In this document: positions 21,126 to 31,227 of the stretch, piece by piece
How the letters are laid out: each line of letters starts with the position of its first letter
Numbering within the stretch: the first letter of the stretch is position 1
From: Paraspadella gotoi
Taxonomy: Eukaryota > Chaetognatha
Length of the DNA stretch: 64,000 bases
Assembly (NCBI GenBank): GCA_051294375.1
Contig: CM119268.1
Location: 23,964,349 to 24,028,348 of the forward strand
Reading direction: 5' to 3'
Notes under the pieces: model-generated
Told to the model about the DNA's origin: nothing
The model's input: only the letters and a program-made list of their open reading frames with translations
Databases searched by the model: none
Made by a program: the position numbers and the translations under genes

Positions 21126-21485
21126 TGAAGAAGAAGACTATATCGCAACGGTAATGTTTATTGAGGAAAGTCCCTGGCCGGAATAGTATTAGAAAAGAAG
21201 GAAGTTAGTAGAGCTCGAGAACCGCGGAGACTGGACTAAAAAAGGACGATCCTCGGGAGAGGAGGGGAAAGAGGAGGATGAGGATCGAGGAATCAACTAC
21301 TTTTATCTCATGAAACAAATCAATTGATAAACAAGTGCTTCTTAATCACGTGACATGCTTTCCTGCTTAACATGCCGCCTCTCGATAAGGTCGTCATCGT
21401 AATGTCATTAGTGCTCTGTCACTAACGTGTCACTAACGTGTCAAGACTCTTGTCACGCTTCTCGCGACCCTGGAACCTCGCCACA
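21126..21485 (-). mobile_element. Probable LTR of a retrotransposon
   Basis: About 360 bp that on the minus strand begins TGTGGCGAGGTTCCAGG and ends ATAGTCTTCTTCTTCA, i.e. TG...CA, with AATAAA about 35-40 bp before the end and a Lys-type primer site immediately after. These are the marks of an LTR/retrotransposon 5' boundary. No gag or pol frame follows (21105 downwards is AT-rich), and no second LTR is in the window, so it is a fragment. The alternative reading, a plus-strand exon between TTTATCAG and GGTAATG at 21057-21151, is weaker. Confidence 0.45.
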
Positions 21486-21676
21486 TGTTCATATTATATT
21501 ATCGACATTTTAAATTACAAAATGGACTAAATGTCTCTCTTCTCTTTTGGTGAAATTACTTTCAAATCCGTTTTGAAATAAAATTCATTTAATCTTTTTT
21601 TACGTTTTATTTAAAATTTCGTGTTAATATCACTACTAAAATTGAATCCTCATCTTGACTGCATCTCATTATATAT

Positions 21677-21677
21677 C

Positions 21678-21761
<84 letters not shown>

Positions 21762-21790
21762 TAGTGAGAAAGAGTGAGAGAGGTATAAAG
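21677..21790. repeat. (AT)n then (GA)n
   Basis: About twenty AT units followed by GA units. Confidence 0.95.
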
Positions 21791-21865
21791 ATAAAGAGAC
21801 TGAAATTATAAACATTTATCGAATCCTAAACTTAGATTCAAAAAAGGAGAAAGAAGAAGGATGAG

Positions 21866-21866
21866 G

Positions 21867-21908
<42 letters not shown>

Positions 21909-22216
21909 AACAACAACAGTGACGAAGTTTAAAGAAATCGATTGATCGTTTATCGATAAAAACGACGACGACGACGACGACGACGACGACAAAAACTATG
22001 ATAATGATTACAATGAATACCACAACATTCATGAGAATGATAACAAAGACGATGCTGACGATGATGACGACGACCAAAGGAAATTTTGATTTCAACAGAT
22101 TTTTATTGAAAACTGATAAATATTGTTTCAGCTGCGCTTCTAGATGTTGTTGTTGTTGTTGTTGTCATCTTCTTCATATAGAATCGAAACTCGATTACTT
22201 ATTGTGGTTGAGGTTG

Positions 22217-22259
<43 letters not shown>

Positions 22260-22260
22260 A
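21866..22260. repeat. (AAC)n, (GAC)n and (GTT)n microsatellites
   Basis: AAC at 21868-21918, GAC at 21961-21991, GTT at 22146-22163 and 22216-22259. AAC and GTT are complementary, so the two ends can form an imperfect inverted repeat about 300 bp apart. Confidence 0.95.
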
Positions 22261-22325
22261 TTTGCATCATATTCTTATCCGGATAAGGCGTGAATTGAGC
22301 TGAGGAGTGCACTCCGCTACTTCTT

Positions 22326-22440
22326 AACCCCCTCTAGCAGCCATGGAACGGGTCCTCGGCTTGGAACCGGGCTTGAGGGTCTTCCACGCCCCCCAAAGCG
22401 GTTTGCGTTCTTCCTCACGCTTCCCGCTTGGGCTTTATTT
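22326..22440 (-). mobile_element. SINE-like element, 5'-truncated
   Basis: Reverse complement reads GCGGGAAGCGTGAGGAAG, AAACCGCTTTGGGGGGCG, CTCAAGCCCGGTTCCAAGCC and TTCCATGGCTGCTAGAGGGG. The tRNA-like head is missing, as expected of incomplete retrotransposition. Confidence 0.7.
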
Positions 22441-22494
22441 TCCCTCAACCACCCATTACATCTTAAATTTTTTATCAAGTTAAAAATCAGGTAA

Positions 22495-23096
22495 GAGATT
22501 AGGGTTAGTGATTAGGTTAGTGATTAAGGTTAGTAATTAGGTTAGTGATTAAGGTTAGTAATTAGGTTAGTGATTAAGGCTTTTAATTAGGTTAGCGATT
22601 AAGGTTAGTGATTAAGTTAATGATTAAGATTAGTAATTAGGTTAGTGATTAAGATTAGTGATTAGTTAAGTGATTAAGATTAGTAATTAGGATAGCGATT
22701 AGGTTAGAGAGTAAATTTAGTGATTAGGTTAGTGATAAAGGTTAGGGATTAGGTTAATGATTAAGGTTAGTGATTAAGGTTACTAATTAGGTTAGTGATT
22801 AAGGGTAGTAATTAGGTTACTGAATAAGGTTGGTAATTAGGTTAGTGATTGAGGCTTTTAATTAGGTTAGCGATTAAGGTTAGTGATTAAGTTAATGATT
22901 AAGATTAGTAATTAAGTTAGTGATTAGGTAAGTGATTAAGATTAGTAATTAGGTTAGTGATTAGGTTAGAGAGTAAATTTAGTGATTAGGTTAGTGATAA
23001 AGGTTAGGGATTAGGTTAATGATTAAGGGTAGTGATTAAGGTTACTAATTAGGTTAGTGATTAAGGGTAGTGGGTTTAGGGTTAGGGTTAGGTTTA
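22495..23096. repeat. ATTAGGTTAGTGATTAAG array with 275-bp higher-order repeat
   Basis: About 600 bp of degenerate 12/24-bp units. A complex segment starting GGCTTTTAATTAGGTTAGCG at 22578 recurs at 22853 and stays aligned for over 200 bp, including rare variants such as GAGAGTAAATTTAG, so a 275-bp block was duplicated as a whole. The array ends at 23071-23096 in GGGTTTAGGGTTAGGGTTAG, telomere-like. Confidence 0.9.
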
Positions 23097-23217
23097 GAGA
23101 TAAAAATAAATGTTAAATGAGTTAAAATTAAATTCAGAGTTTGGAAATTCCGCTTGGAAAAGAGTGCCGGTAATGGCGATAGTTTTGACCGGTCTTATTC
23201 AACTTTTTATTTTTCAG

Positions 23218-23342
23218 ACAAGTCAGTCCAAAGTGTTTGTTTCAATTGTAATAAATGTTATGGAAATAACATGCATGAATATCTCGGGACTGTTGCATCG
23301 GCCGAGTGCAAGAACTCCCACATTCCGGCAGACGGAGAATAA
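23218..23342 (+). CDS. Possible Cys-containing exon
   Basis: After the acceptor-like ACTTTTTATTTTTCAG (ends 23217) one frame reads KSVQSVCFNCNKCYGNNMHE and continues through SAECKNSHIPADGE to TAA at 23340-23342. Another frame is also open. CxxCxxC spacing suggests a small disulfide or metal-binding stretch, but no family is recognised. Confidence 0.2.
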
Positions 23343-23606
23343 GATTACACTTATGAAAGTAAAAATGATAAAAATTGATAAGCTTAAGCCTAATGTTGAT
23401 AAACAGCTTGTTTTAATCTATTGATAAAGGCGTTGGTTCGGGGCAGAACAGGCTATCAATAATACAATAAAAACAATAAAAACAATTCATAAGTCAATTT
23501 TAAAGTTGATCAGGATATTTTTGTAACATGCCAGATTTATGTTTGTATTAATACATTTATTTTTGTGTAAAATTTAAATATATATTCTTTTTTTTTGATT
23601 GGCCAG

Positions 23607-23812
23607 AGCGCTTAGAATCGGCGCTCAATTGTTTCTCTGCGGATTTCGGTCGAAGTCAAGACACGTTAACTGTCACAATAGGTAAAGTGGAATGGAAGGA
23701 TATTACGTCGACTGGATGTTGCAATATAACTTGGATTAACGGTGAGATTATGCAGGAATGGGGCCTGGTAAATGGTTGTGTTATGCGACGCGTCTCGTTT
23801 TCAATTCATTGA
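23607..23812 (+). CDS. Possible terminal exon
   Basis: A T-rich tract and GATTGGCCAG acceptor precede a 68-codon open frame: RLESALNCFSADFGRSQDTL, TVTIGKVEWKDITSTGCCNI, TWINGEIMQEWGLVNGCVMR, ending in TGA at 23810-23812. Residue use is balanced, unlike nearly all other frames in the window. It could belong with 23218-23342, but no donor joins the two in phase. Product unknown. Confidence 0.25.
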
Positions 23813-23936
23813 AACTACTTGAGAAAGATGGAGAGGATTACGAGAGGCAGAGAGAGAAGCTACGAAGAGGAGACGAGAGAGAGAGAGGAGAGAAGGAGAG
23901 GAGAGAGAGAGAGAAGAATAAGAACGACAGGTCCAG

Positions 23937-23980
23937 ATAAACAAGAACGATAATTCTAATGTGGTTCGCAGCAAAATCGG
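23937..23980 (-). repeat. Family B terminus fragment
   Basis: AACAAGAACGATAATTCTAA then TGTGGTTCGCAGCAAAATCG match the 11356 terminus with substitutions. Confidence 0.5.
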
Positions 23981-24067
23981 TCAAATGTTGAAATGTTAAA
24001 AAAATAATTTATACAAACTTAAACTGTTCAATCTTAATAAAATTATAGTAGAAAAAATAAAATGAAG

Positions 24068-24286
24068 GAGAGAGAGAGAGACGAGAGGAGAGGAGAGAGA
24101 GAGAGAGAGAGAGAGAGGAGAAGAGAGGAGAGAGAAAGAGAGAGAAACAGAGAGGAGAAACAAAGAGAAGACAAAAGAAAACAGTAACAAAAGGAACCAG
24201 AGCGAGACAGAGAGCAGAGAGGGAGAGGACACATGAGCGGGGATAAAGAAGATGTAGACGCTTTCCCTCTCTTCTCCTCTCTCTCT

Positions 24287-24325
<39 letters not shown>
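24068..24325. repeat. (GA)n and (CT)n, inverted
   Basis: GA-rich 24068-24160 and CT-rich 24265-24324 are complementary and could fold back on each other. Confidence 0.9.
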
Positions 24326-24327
<2 letters not shown>

Positions 24328-24329
24328 AT

Positions 24330-25050
24330 TGCACACCAATGAAATTTCTCTAGGGAAAAAAAGGCTTTTTTTATCGAAGTCGTAAAAATGTCAAAGACAT
24401 TAATTTTCTCTCTTTTTTATTTCGCAGTAGAATAAACATTATTTTGTTATCGAGAAAGAATCTCATGGAAGACATAGAAATTTAAAAATTAGAAGTCATT
24501 TTAGATTAAACAATTAAGTCGGTATTTAGGTTTGCATTGACTCGAGTCGCCGATCCGATTTCATTTCTTGAGTTTGTTTCCTCTGCGATGGATTCAAGAC
24601 AAAATAAAAAACAAATCAAGTGAGTAACTGACAAAATGACAAAATGACAAACTAAAAAAAGACAGACGGACAAACAAGCAGAAAAACTGAAAAACAGACT
24701 GACAAGCTTACCTACTTACAAAATGATTCATTCAAACTATAGGTCATGATGTGCATCCATTAAGTCATTCGATTTACGAGATTAAATAAATAACAATTTT
24801 CGTTAAAATGTTACTACTTAGTTTACAAATAAGTGATCAACCACAAAATGCTTGTTATGCATCAGTTTATTACCTGTCTAGTCACGTAATTATTAAACAA
24901 AAAAGAAATTAACTGCATCGCAAAGTGTTGAACTTGACAGTTATTATTATTTCAAAATACTTTTTATCTTCTACTCATTCTTTGTCGTTCATTGAGTTTA
25001 ATATTTTTTCTCTGTCATCCAGAGAAAGATTAGAATTACGAGAAATTTAA
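24330..25050. other. AT-rich spacer, nothing recognised
   Basis: Short AATGACAAAATGAC and GACAGAC repeats near 24630-24700 only. Confidence 0.6.
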
Positions 25051-25061
25051 ATCGCCTCACA

Positions 25062-25148
25062 GACTGACGGACTGACGGACTGACGGACCGAGGGACAGAC
25101 CGACCGACCTTCCCGTTTCTGGTTTTAGTCCAACCCCAATCCAAGGAT

Positions 25149-25185
<37 letters not shown>

Positions 25186-25212
25186 GTCAGAGAGAAAGAG
25201 AGAGAGAGAGAG
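25062..25212. repeat. (GACN)n then (GA)n
   Basis: GACTGACGGACTGACGGAC at 25062-25110, the complement of the (GTCN)n type, followed 40 bp later by GA units. No family B body adjoins. Confidence 0.85.
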
Positions 25213-25239
25213 TTTATCATTTTTTAATTCTGTCATCAC

Positions 25240-25590
25240 TCAGTTTTCTTTTCCATCTTGTCATCTCTTGTCTGTCATCTCTTTCTCACTGTCATTTCTG
25301 ATCTGTCATCATATTTTTAAAAGCTAAAAGTTTTTCTCCCCCCCGCAAAAAAATATTTTTGAAAAATGTTTGTTTTGAGAAAAAATAACATTAAAAAAAC
25401 AAAAAAAATATTTGTCAAAAATATAGCTTTAGACAAAAACCATAATTCAAATCGGTAAAACAAATAGATTAAGTGTTAAAGAGTTTATAATGATTTTTAT
25501 CTGAATTGAGCCCTGACCTTTTTTTTTAATGGCTCAAATATCTGAATTTAAAGTTTAATTGAATGACTCCAATAGTTCTGTTTAAAGCCT
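25240..25590. other. AT-rich spacer
   Basis: CTGTCATCTC units near 25255-25310 form a small degenerate repeat; the rest shows nothing. Confidence 0.5.
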
Positions 25591-25593
25591 ATA

Positions 25594-25777
25594 ATTGGTT
25601 GAATTTTATACATTGAATTTGAATATCTGGTCTCTCATTGGTTAATAATAACTAGTAGATGTTTTGATTTGTATTCTTAAAATGTGAACTCTCCTCTCAT
25701 TGGTTGTTATAATGTTGTCCTTGTATTAAAAGGAGAGTAAATTCTTAATTTTTGGGAGATTCCTCTGAGACCAACAG
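25594..25777 (+). promoter_or_regulatory. Promoter-like region with splice donor
   Basis: ATTGG (reverse CCAAT) at 25594, 25637 and 25699, the latter two within repeated CTCATTGGTT; TATTAAAAGG at 25724; then about 45 bp later GAGACCAACAG|GTATTA, a good splice donor after 25777. The order CCAAT boxes, TATA-like box and short non-coding first exon is classical. No coding exon downstream is identified, so this is a hypothesis. Confidence 0.25.
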
Positions 25778-25845
25778 GTATTAAATAATATATGTGAAAT
25801 TACTTGAATATGTTAATAAATTTTAAGCTTTTATGTAGCTTTGAG

Positions 25846-25925
25846 CTGTTGCTACGTCTCGCCTCTGTTGCTACATCTCGGTTCTACTGCTACTGTTGCT
25901 GCGTATCGGCTCTACTGCTGCTTCT
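25846..25925. repeat. CTGTTGCTACGTCTCG minisatellite
   Basis: Three to four imperfect units built on (CTGCTA)CTGTTGCTACRTCTCGGY. Confidence 0.8.
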
Positions 25926-26127
25926 GAATTTTGGCTCTCTGTCATTCTGATGCACGTCTTTCAATGATTATTGGATATTGAATACTTAATAAATTCATTA
26001 TTCTACTTTATTTGATATATTGATTGAGTTAATATTAAGTCGAGATTAAGCACTGCTCAAACAATGTTCTCATCTGAAACTGAGAAACCCCCCCCAAGCA
26101 ATATTCTTCATTAAGTAATAAGTATTA

Positions 26128-26215
26128 ATTGATTAAATAAATAAGCTATCTTACAATCCTACTTAAGAAAATAAAGAAGAAAATCCCGTTAAGATTTTAA
26201 GGACTCCATCCTTAT
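26128..26215 (-). repeat. Weak family A fragment
   Basis: AAATAAATAAGCTATCTTAC and AAGGACTCCATCCTTATA echo the family A hallmark and GGATGGAGG block, but most of the unit is gone. Confidence 0.35.
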
Positions 26216-26399
26216 AGTAGACAATTAATTTGTATGTATTAGGATTTTTACGACGTAATTTTCAAGGACTTGATTGACGAGTAAAAAGGCTTTTTGACTA
26301 ATGCCGATGAGTGAATGAGATAGAGAGAGAGAGAGAGAGAGAAAGTAAGACGTCAACTTAGAAATAAATAAAAAAGTTGTCAACTGAAGGCTTTTTGCC

Positions 26400-26740
26400 G
26401 AAGACAAGTCTTTTAAATTACTTTAGTCAATTTAAAAAAGTAGTGAGTTTTTATCTTAATTTAAATCCTATTTCACTTTAAAATTTCGAGCTTTTACTTG
26501 ATTTTTTCCTAACCTGAAATATTTACAAAATCTTAAGAGGTAAACCACATTACATGGTTTCCAGTCGCTTTAATTTTTTCTGTTTGGGATTAGGAACATT
26601 TATATTTGCATCATTTCGATACAAGCAAAAAATATTCCCAGCTAAATGTAAATATTTGGTTGGTATCTGATAACAGCCTTTTATTGTACACTACAAAAAT
26701 GTATACATAAATTATAGAAAATCTGTGGAAAAATACTTTC
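26400..26740. other. AT-rich spacer, nothing recognised
   Basis: No repeat unit or convincing ORF. Confidence 0.55.
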
Positions 26741-26769
26741 TCCATTTTTTTCTCATCTTCCTTCTTTTC

Positions 26770-26962
26770 TTGCTCTTATTCCTCCTCCCCTTCCTCCTTC
26801 TCCTCTTTCTCCTCCCCTCTTCCTCTTTTTCTTCCTCCTCCTCCTCTTCTTCCTCCTCCCCTTCCTCCCTCTCCTGCCTCCTCCTCTTCCTCCCCCACTA
26901 CCTCTTCCTCCTCCTCCTCCCCTTCCTCCTTCTCCTCCTCCGACTCCTCCTCCTCCTCCACC
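26770..26962. repeat. (CCT/TCC)n-rich tract
   Basis: About 190 bp of CTCCTC/CTTCCTCC units; the antisense frame is poly-Gly/Glu/Arg. Confidence 0.95.
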
Positions 26963-27331
26963 CACATCGCTCTTTCTCCCGACCCCAGTCTCCTTGGCAT
27001 TTCCAAAGGGTTACGATTCTAAAAACGATTAGTATAACTTTTTTATATTTATTATATAATATTATTGGAATAATAGCCTTCCTTTGTTAGAAGAGAGAGA
27101 GAGAGAGAGATATGAATTTTTGTGGCGAACAGAAGCAGAAGCAAAAAAAAAATGTTTGAAATGCGATGGAGCAAACAATGTGGTGCACTAATATAGAGGG
27201 AGAGAGAGAGAGAGAGACGCATATTTACAATTAACCCGATAAAATACATATAACATTAAATTTTTTTCGATATCTGATATCTGATATTAAATATAAATTG
27301 GCACAACCATCGAAAGATTGGCTCCATAGAC

Positions 27332-27337
<6 letters not shown>

Positions 27338-27391
<54 letters not shown>

Positions 27392-27515
27392 CCCGAACAA
27401 AACGCAATAAAGTAGAAAAGCGATGAAAAACAAAATAGAAATAAGAAGGGAAATTCAAATGTTGTGTTTCGCCGCAGTGACATTGTCATTCCTTGTATTT
27501 CCGTCTATTTTTTAT
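27338..27515 (-). repeat. (CT)n and family B terminus
   Basis: CT run at 27338-27389. Then 27449-27515 contains AAATGTTGTGTTTCGCCGCA, GTGACATTGTCATTCCTTGT and ATTTCCGTCTATTTTTTAT, the minus-strand end of family B. Confidence 0.7.
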
Positions 27516-27621
27516 ACAAGGAGGTCCAGGTCTTTTGGGACTAGATAAAAAAAATAGTTTGAAAAGGTAAATAAAAGAATAATGGTATGAAAATTGATGC
27601 ACATGTAAAAAATTGTATTAA

Positions 27622-27970
27622 AAGTTTTAAAACAAGTTTGAGCAAACAATGTCGATCTGCCCACGATCATTATCAGTAATTAATTAATTGATAATTAAAT
27701 AATTCAAGTTGATTAATTAATTAGGCAATTAATTAATTAATTTGATCCCAAATGTTTGTTTTTAGGTCTTTTCGTCACTAACCACGACAGAAGCAATGAC
27801 GACGATGAAAATAATGCTGAAAACAATTGAATTGATTGATTGACTGATTAATTAATTATTGATTAATGAATTGACTAATTGATTAATTACCTGATTAATT
27901 ATTTGATTTATTAATACATCTTGCATTTACATTTAATATAAAAGGAAAAAGAAGCATAATCAATTAGATA
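27622..27970 (-). repeat. Inverted dispersed repeat, copy 2
   Basis: Reverse complement of 7178-7430 with an extra (ATTG/ATTA)n expansion at about 27830-27910. Landmarks: GTTTGAGCAAACAATGTCGA, TTAGGTCTTTTCGTCACTAA, GAAGCAATGACGACGATGAA and GGAAAAAGAAGCATAATCAA. Confidence 0.85.
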
Positions 27971-28279
27971 AAAGAGAAATTAGCCTAATTTTTAAATCTA
28001 GTCTCGCTTTTCTTTTGTCCTTGCCTGTAGGGTGGATGTCAAGCCTCTTGTCCCACAATTTTTTTTCTGTCTTAGTAAACAGATTGGCTCATTGAGTTAA
28101 GCCACTGGCCAAGTGGCCATTTGGTACCGTACTTAATTTAAATTCAATTTTTATAAAACTTATTTATTTCTCATACTAAAATGGAGGCTGATATTAAACT
28201 TGGGCAGAGAGTAAGTATCATAAAGTGTCATTTGTTTGACACAGACATACAAAATTGTCACCTTCTCCGTGTCTATTTT

Positions 28280-28332
28280 CTTTCACACATCATAAATCAT
28301 CATCATTATCATCATCATTATCATCATCATCT
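28280..28332. repeat. (ATC)n microsatellite
   Basis: Short run of ATC/ATT units. Confidence 0.85.
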
Positions 28333-28599
28333 GTCAGAAGCAAATTGTCTATTTGTGCTTAAAAAAACAATTTTCAATTTTGCTTTTTTTTTTCTCCGAG
28401 TTCAAGTTTACTCAAACCGCGAAGTGAGAAGGTAACAACTTTTTCAAAGTAGAAAAAAAATTGGATTTGTTGTCGCGTCGTAGTCGTCGTCGTCGTGTTG
28501 TCCTCGTCGTTATCTTCGTTCTTTTAGTCATTTTGATTGAATATTCCTCTTTTTTATTTGTTTTTATAATTATTTTTTAAATAGCTTAAAATTGACTCT

Positions 28600-28608
28600 A
28601 TTCTCTCT

Positions 28609-28651
<43 letters not shown>

Positions 28652-29289
28652 TCTCGCTCTTTTCCCCTCTCTCTGCGTCCCCCTCTCCTTCGTTCTCTCT
28701 CCTTCTCTCTCTCTCCTATCTCTCTCTCTTCTCTCTCTCTCTTTCTCTCCCTCTCTATCTCCCTCTCTCTTTTCCCCTCTTTCTCTCTCTCTCCCCTCTC
28801 TCTTTCTCTTCTGTCTCTCTCTTTCTTTCTCTCCCTGTCTCTCTCTCTCTCTCCTTTCTCTTCTCTCTCTTTCCTCTCTCTCTCTCTCCTTTTGTTCTCC
28901 CTCTCTATCTTCCTCTCTCTTTTCCTTCTCTCTTTCTCTCTCTCTCTCTCCTCTCCGCTCTCCTTCTCTCTCTCGTCTCTCTCTCTTTCTTCTCTTTTCT
29001 ATATCTTTCTTCCAAGTGTGATGTCTTTCATTTTCTCTTTATTAATCTTTCATATCTTTTTTTCTTTTTCTTTTCATTTCTTTTTTTTTCTCTTCCAATT
29101 TCTCGTTTCTTTTTTTCTTTTTTCTTTTTTTTTTTTTTTCTTTTTTTCCTTTTTCCTTTTTCTTTTTTTTTTTTCGTTTCTTTTTACTTTTTTATCTCTT
29201 TTCCTTTTTTTTTATTTCCGCTTCATCAGCTTTTGATTTAAAAGTCGAGCCTGTCTCTCTCTCTCTCTCTCTCGTCTTCTCTCTCTCTC

Positions 29290-29322
<33 letters not shown>

Positions 29323-29330
29323 CCCGCACT
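28600..29330. repeat. Long polypyrimidine tract
   Basis: Over 400 bp of CT-type units to 29010, then T-rich CTTTTT units to 29220, then CT again 29253-29320. The 214-residue open frame across it is Ser/Leu/Phe low complexity. Confidence 0.95.
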
Positions 29331-29474
29331 TAGCCTGAAAGTGTTTTTTTTAGGGAATCAATCAGAAGATCAAAAAAAAAAAAAAATTGTAAATCCATCC
29401 GCAACTATTTTGTTTAATATATCTTTACAGTTTAACTTATTCTCCATCCGTACGTACCTCCTTCGTCGCGTCCC

Positions 29475-29649
29475 TCGTCCCTCCGTCCGTCCGTCCGTCC
29501 CTTCGTCCGTCCGTCCGTTTTAAAGAATTTAATATCCCGAGATAGGGGACTGGGAGAGAGAGAGAGAGAGATTAAAAAAAATAAAACAGTGGGAGAGAAA
29601 AAAAGACCTGGATTTTTAAAAAAAATCACCTTTTGGTTTCAAAAACATC

Positions 29650-29705
<56 letters not shown>
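29475..29705. repeat. (CCGT)n and (GA)n
   Basis: CCGTCCGTCCGT units at 29475-29520, GA runs at 29553-29572 and 29653-29705. Confidence 0.9.
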
Positions 29706-29707
<2 letters not shown>

Positions 29708-30400
29708 ACTTTGAATGAAGCCGCTTCTTGCTCAAATTGCTTGAGGCTTTTTAAAAGAGATATTTTAAAAAGGAAAGAAGATTGAAGATAGTAATCAAGA
29801 TAGTTATCAAAATCCCTCTATATTTCACCGCATGAATCTTGAAGATAGAGAAAAATATTTTTTTTTATTTTGCCTTTTTGACGACTTTTAAATATTGTTG
29901 AAAACATTTTCATAAATATAATTAAATTAATTAAATAACTAATAAATTGATTCACATTTGATTCATATGACATCGTCTCCTACTCAACTTCTCCTACCTA
30001 AATAATATTTTAAGTTTTTTTAAATGATTCTGATTCTCAAAAAGTTAAACAAAAAGGATAATTACAACTTTTTAAAATTTTGACGTTTGATTTTCGAAAA
30101 TTAACAAAAACTATTAAAATCATTTTCGGATGATGATTATCACGATTTTTTAAGGTTTATTTTTAATTTTCACCCATTTATCATTATTATCATTAAAATA
30201 TTGAAAAAAAGTATACTTTGTATAGACAACTTTTTATAAGCTAACCGAATCTTCTTTCAAAATTTCAAAATTTAAAAAAAAAATCCTTTCTATAAATAAA
30301 TATTAAACAATTAATTACTAGTGCTTCTAGCCATTTAAAAAAAATTTTGGTCCATTGAAGGTTTTCTCAGGTCCCAAATCGAATTTCTGACTCACCCCAT
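29706..30400. other. AT-rich spacer, nothing recognised
   Basis: No ORF, repeat unit or structured motif found. Confidence 0.6.
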
Positions 30401-30419
30401 TGACTTAGATTGGCCCTAG

Positions 30420-30532
30420 TAATATAACGCCTATCCAATCTCTATTTCTATATCTTCAACTCTATCCCATCTCTAATCTCAACTCTAATACCATCTATTC
30501 TCCTCTATCCCATCTCTAATCTATTCTCTAAT
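30420..30532. repeat. CTATCCCATCTCTAATCT minisatellite
   Basis: Imperfect units of TCTATCCCATCTCTAAT running into the gap at 30533. Confidence 0.75.
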
Positions 30533-30727
30533 NNNNNNNNNNNNNNNNNNNNNNNNNNNNNNNNNNNNNNNNNNNNNNNNNNNNNNNNNNNNNNNNNNNN
30601 NNNNNNNNNNNNNNNNNNNNNNNNNNNNNNNNNNNNNNNNNNNNNNNNNNNNNNNNNNNNNNNNNNNNNNNNNNNNNNNNNNNNNNNNNNNNNNNNNNNN
30701 NNNNNNNNNNNNNNNNNNNNNNNNNNN

Positions 30728-31192
30728 TTTTTTTGTCCCAATTTTTCCATCTTTTTTTTATAAACTGTTTTCTGTTTTTTTATCTAAATTGTTTTCATTT
30801 TTTTTATTTTTTTTTATTCTAAATATAATGTCAATCAATGTTTGTCTGTCTAGATGACTTTCATTCTTCAAATATCTCTCTCTCTCTGTTTTTCTCTCTC
30901 TCTCTCTCTTTCTCTCTCTCTGCGTCATATTTTGCCTTTGATATTTCTCAATTTACTTGTTTTTGCTCGATTATTTTTTCAATAATTTTGTTCAAAGAAT
31001 TCTCGGTAAGGAAAAAGAACAAATATTTTTATGGAGTGTTACAACCCTTTTAAAATCATTTTTATTATATAGATTTGTATATTGATATGTATATTGTTCC
31101 TGACTTTAAAAAAAAAACCTTTTTAAATAGTTATTATTCAAATTAAGAAACTGAATTGATAAGAAAATCCATTTCGGTTTAACATTAAAATT

Positions 31193-31227
<35 letters not shown>
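30728..31227. other. T-rich spacer with CT runs
   Basis: Short CT runs at 30870-30925 and at 31195-31227, where the next gap begins. No gene seen. Confidence 0.6.

Noticed and set aside
21057-21151. Plus-strand exon between TTTATCAG and GGTAATG
   Set aside because: The minus-strand LTR and primer-site layout explains the same bases better.
23071-23096. True chromosome end
   Set aside because: Only about three TTAGGG-like units, with ordinary DNA on both sides.
28592-29236. 214-codon Ser/Leu/Phe frame
   Set aside because: Entirely a polypyrimidine tract.
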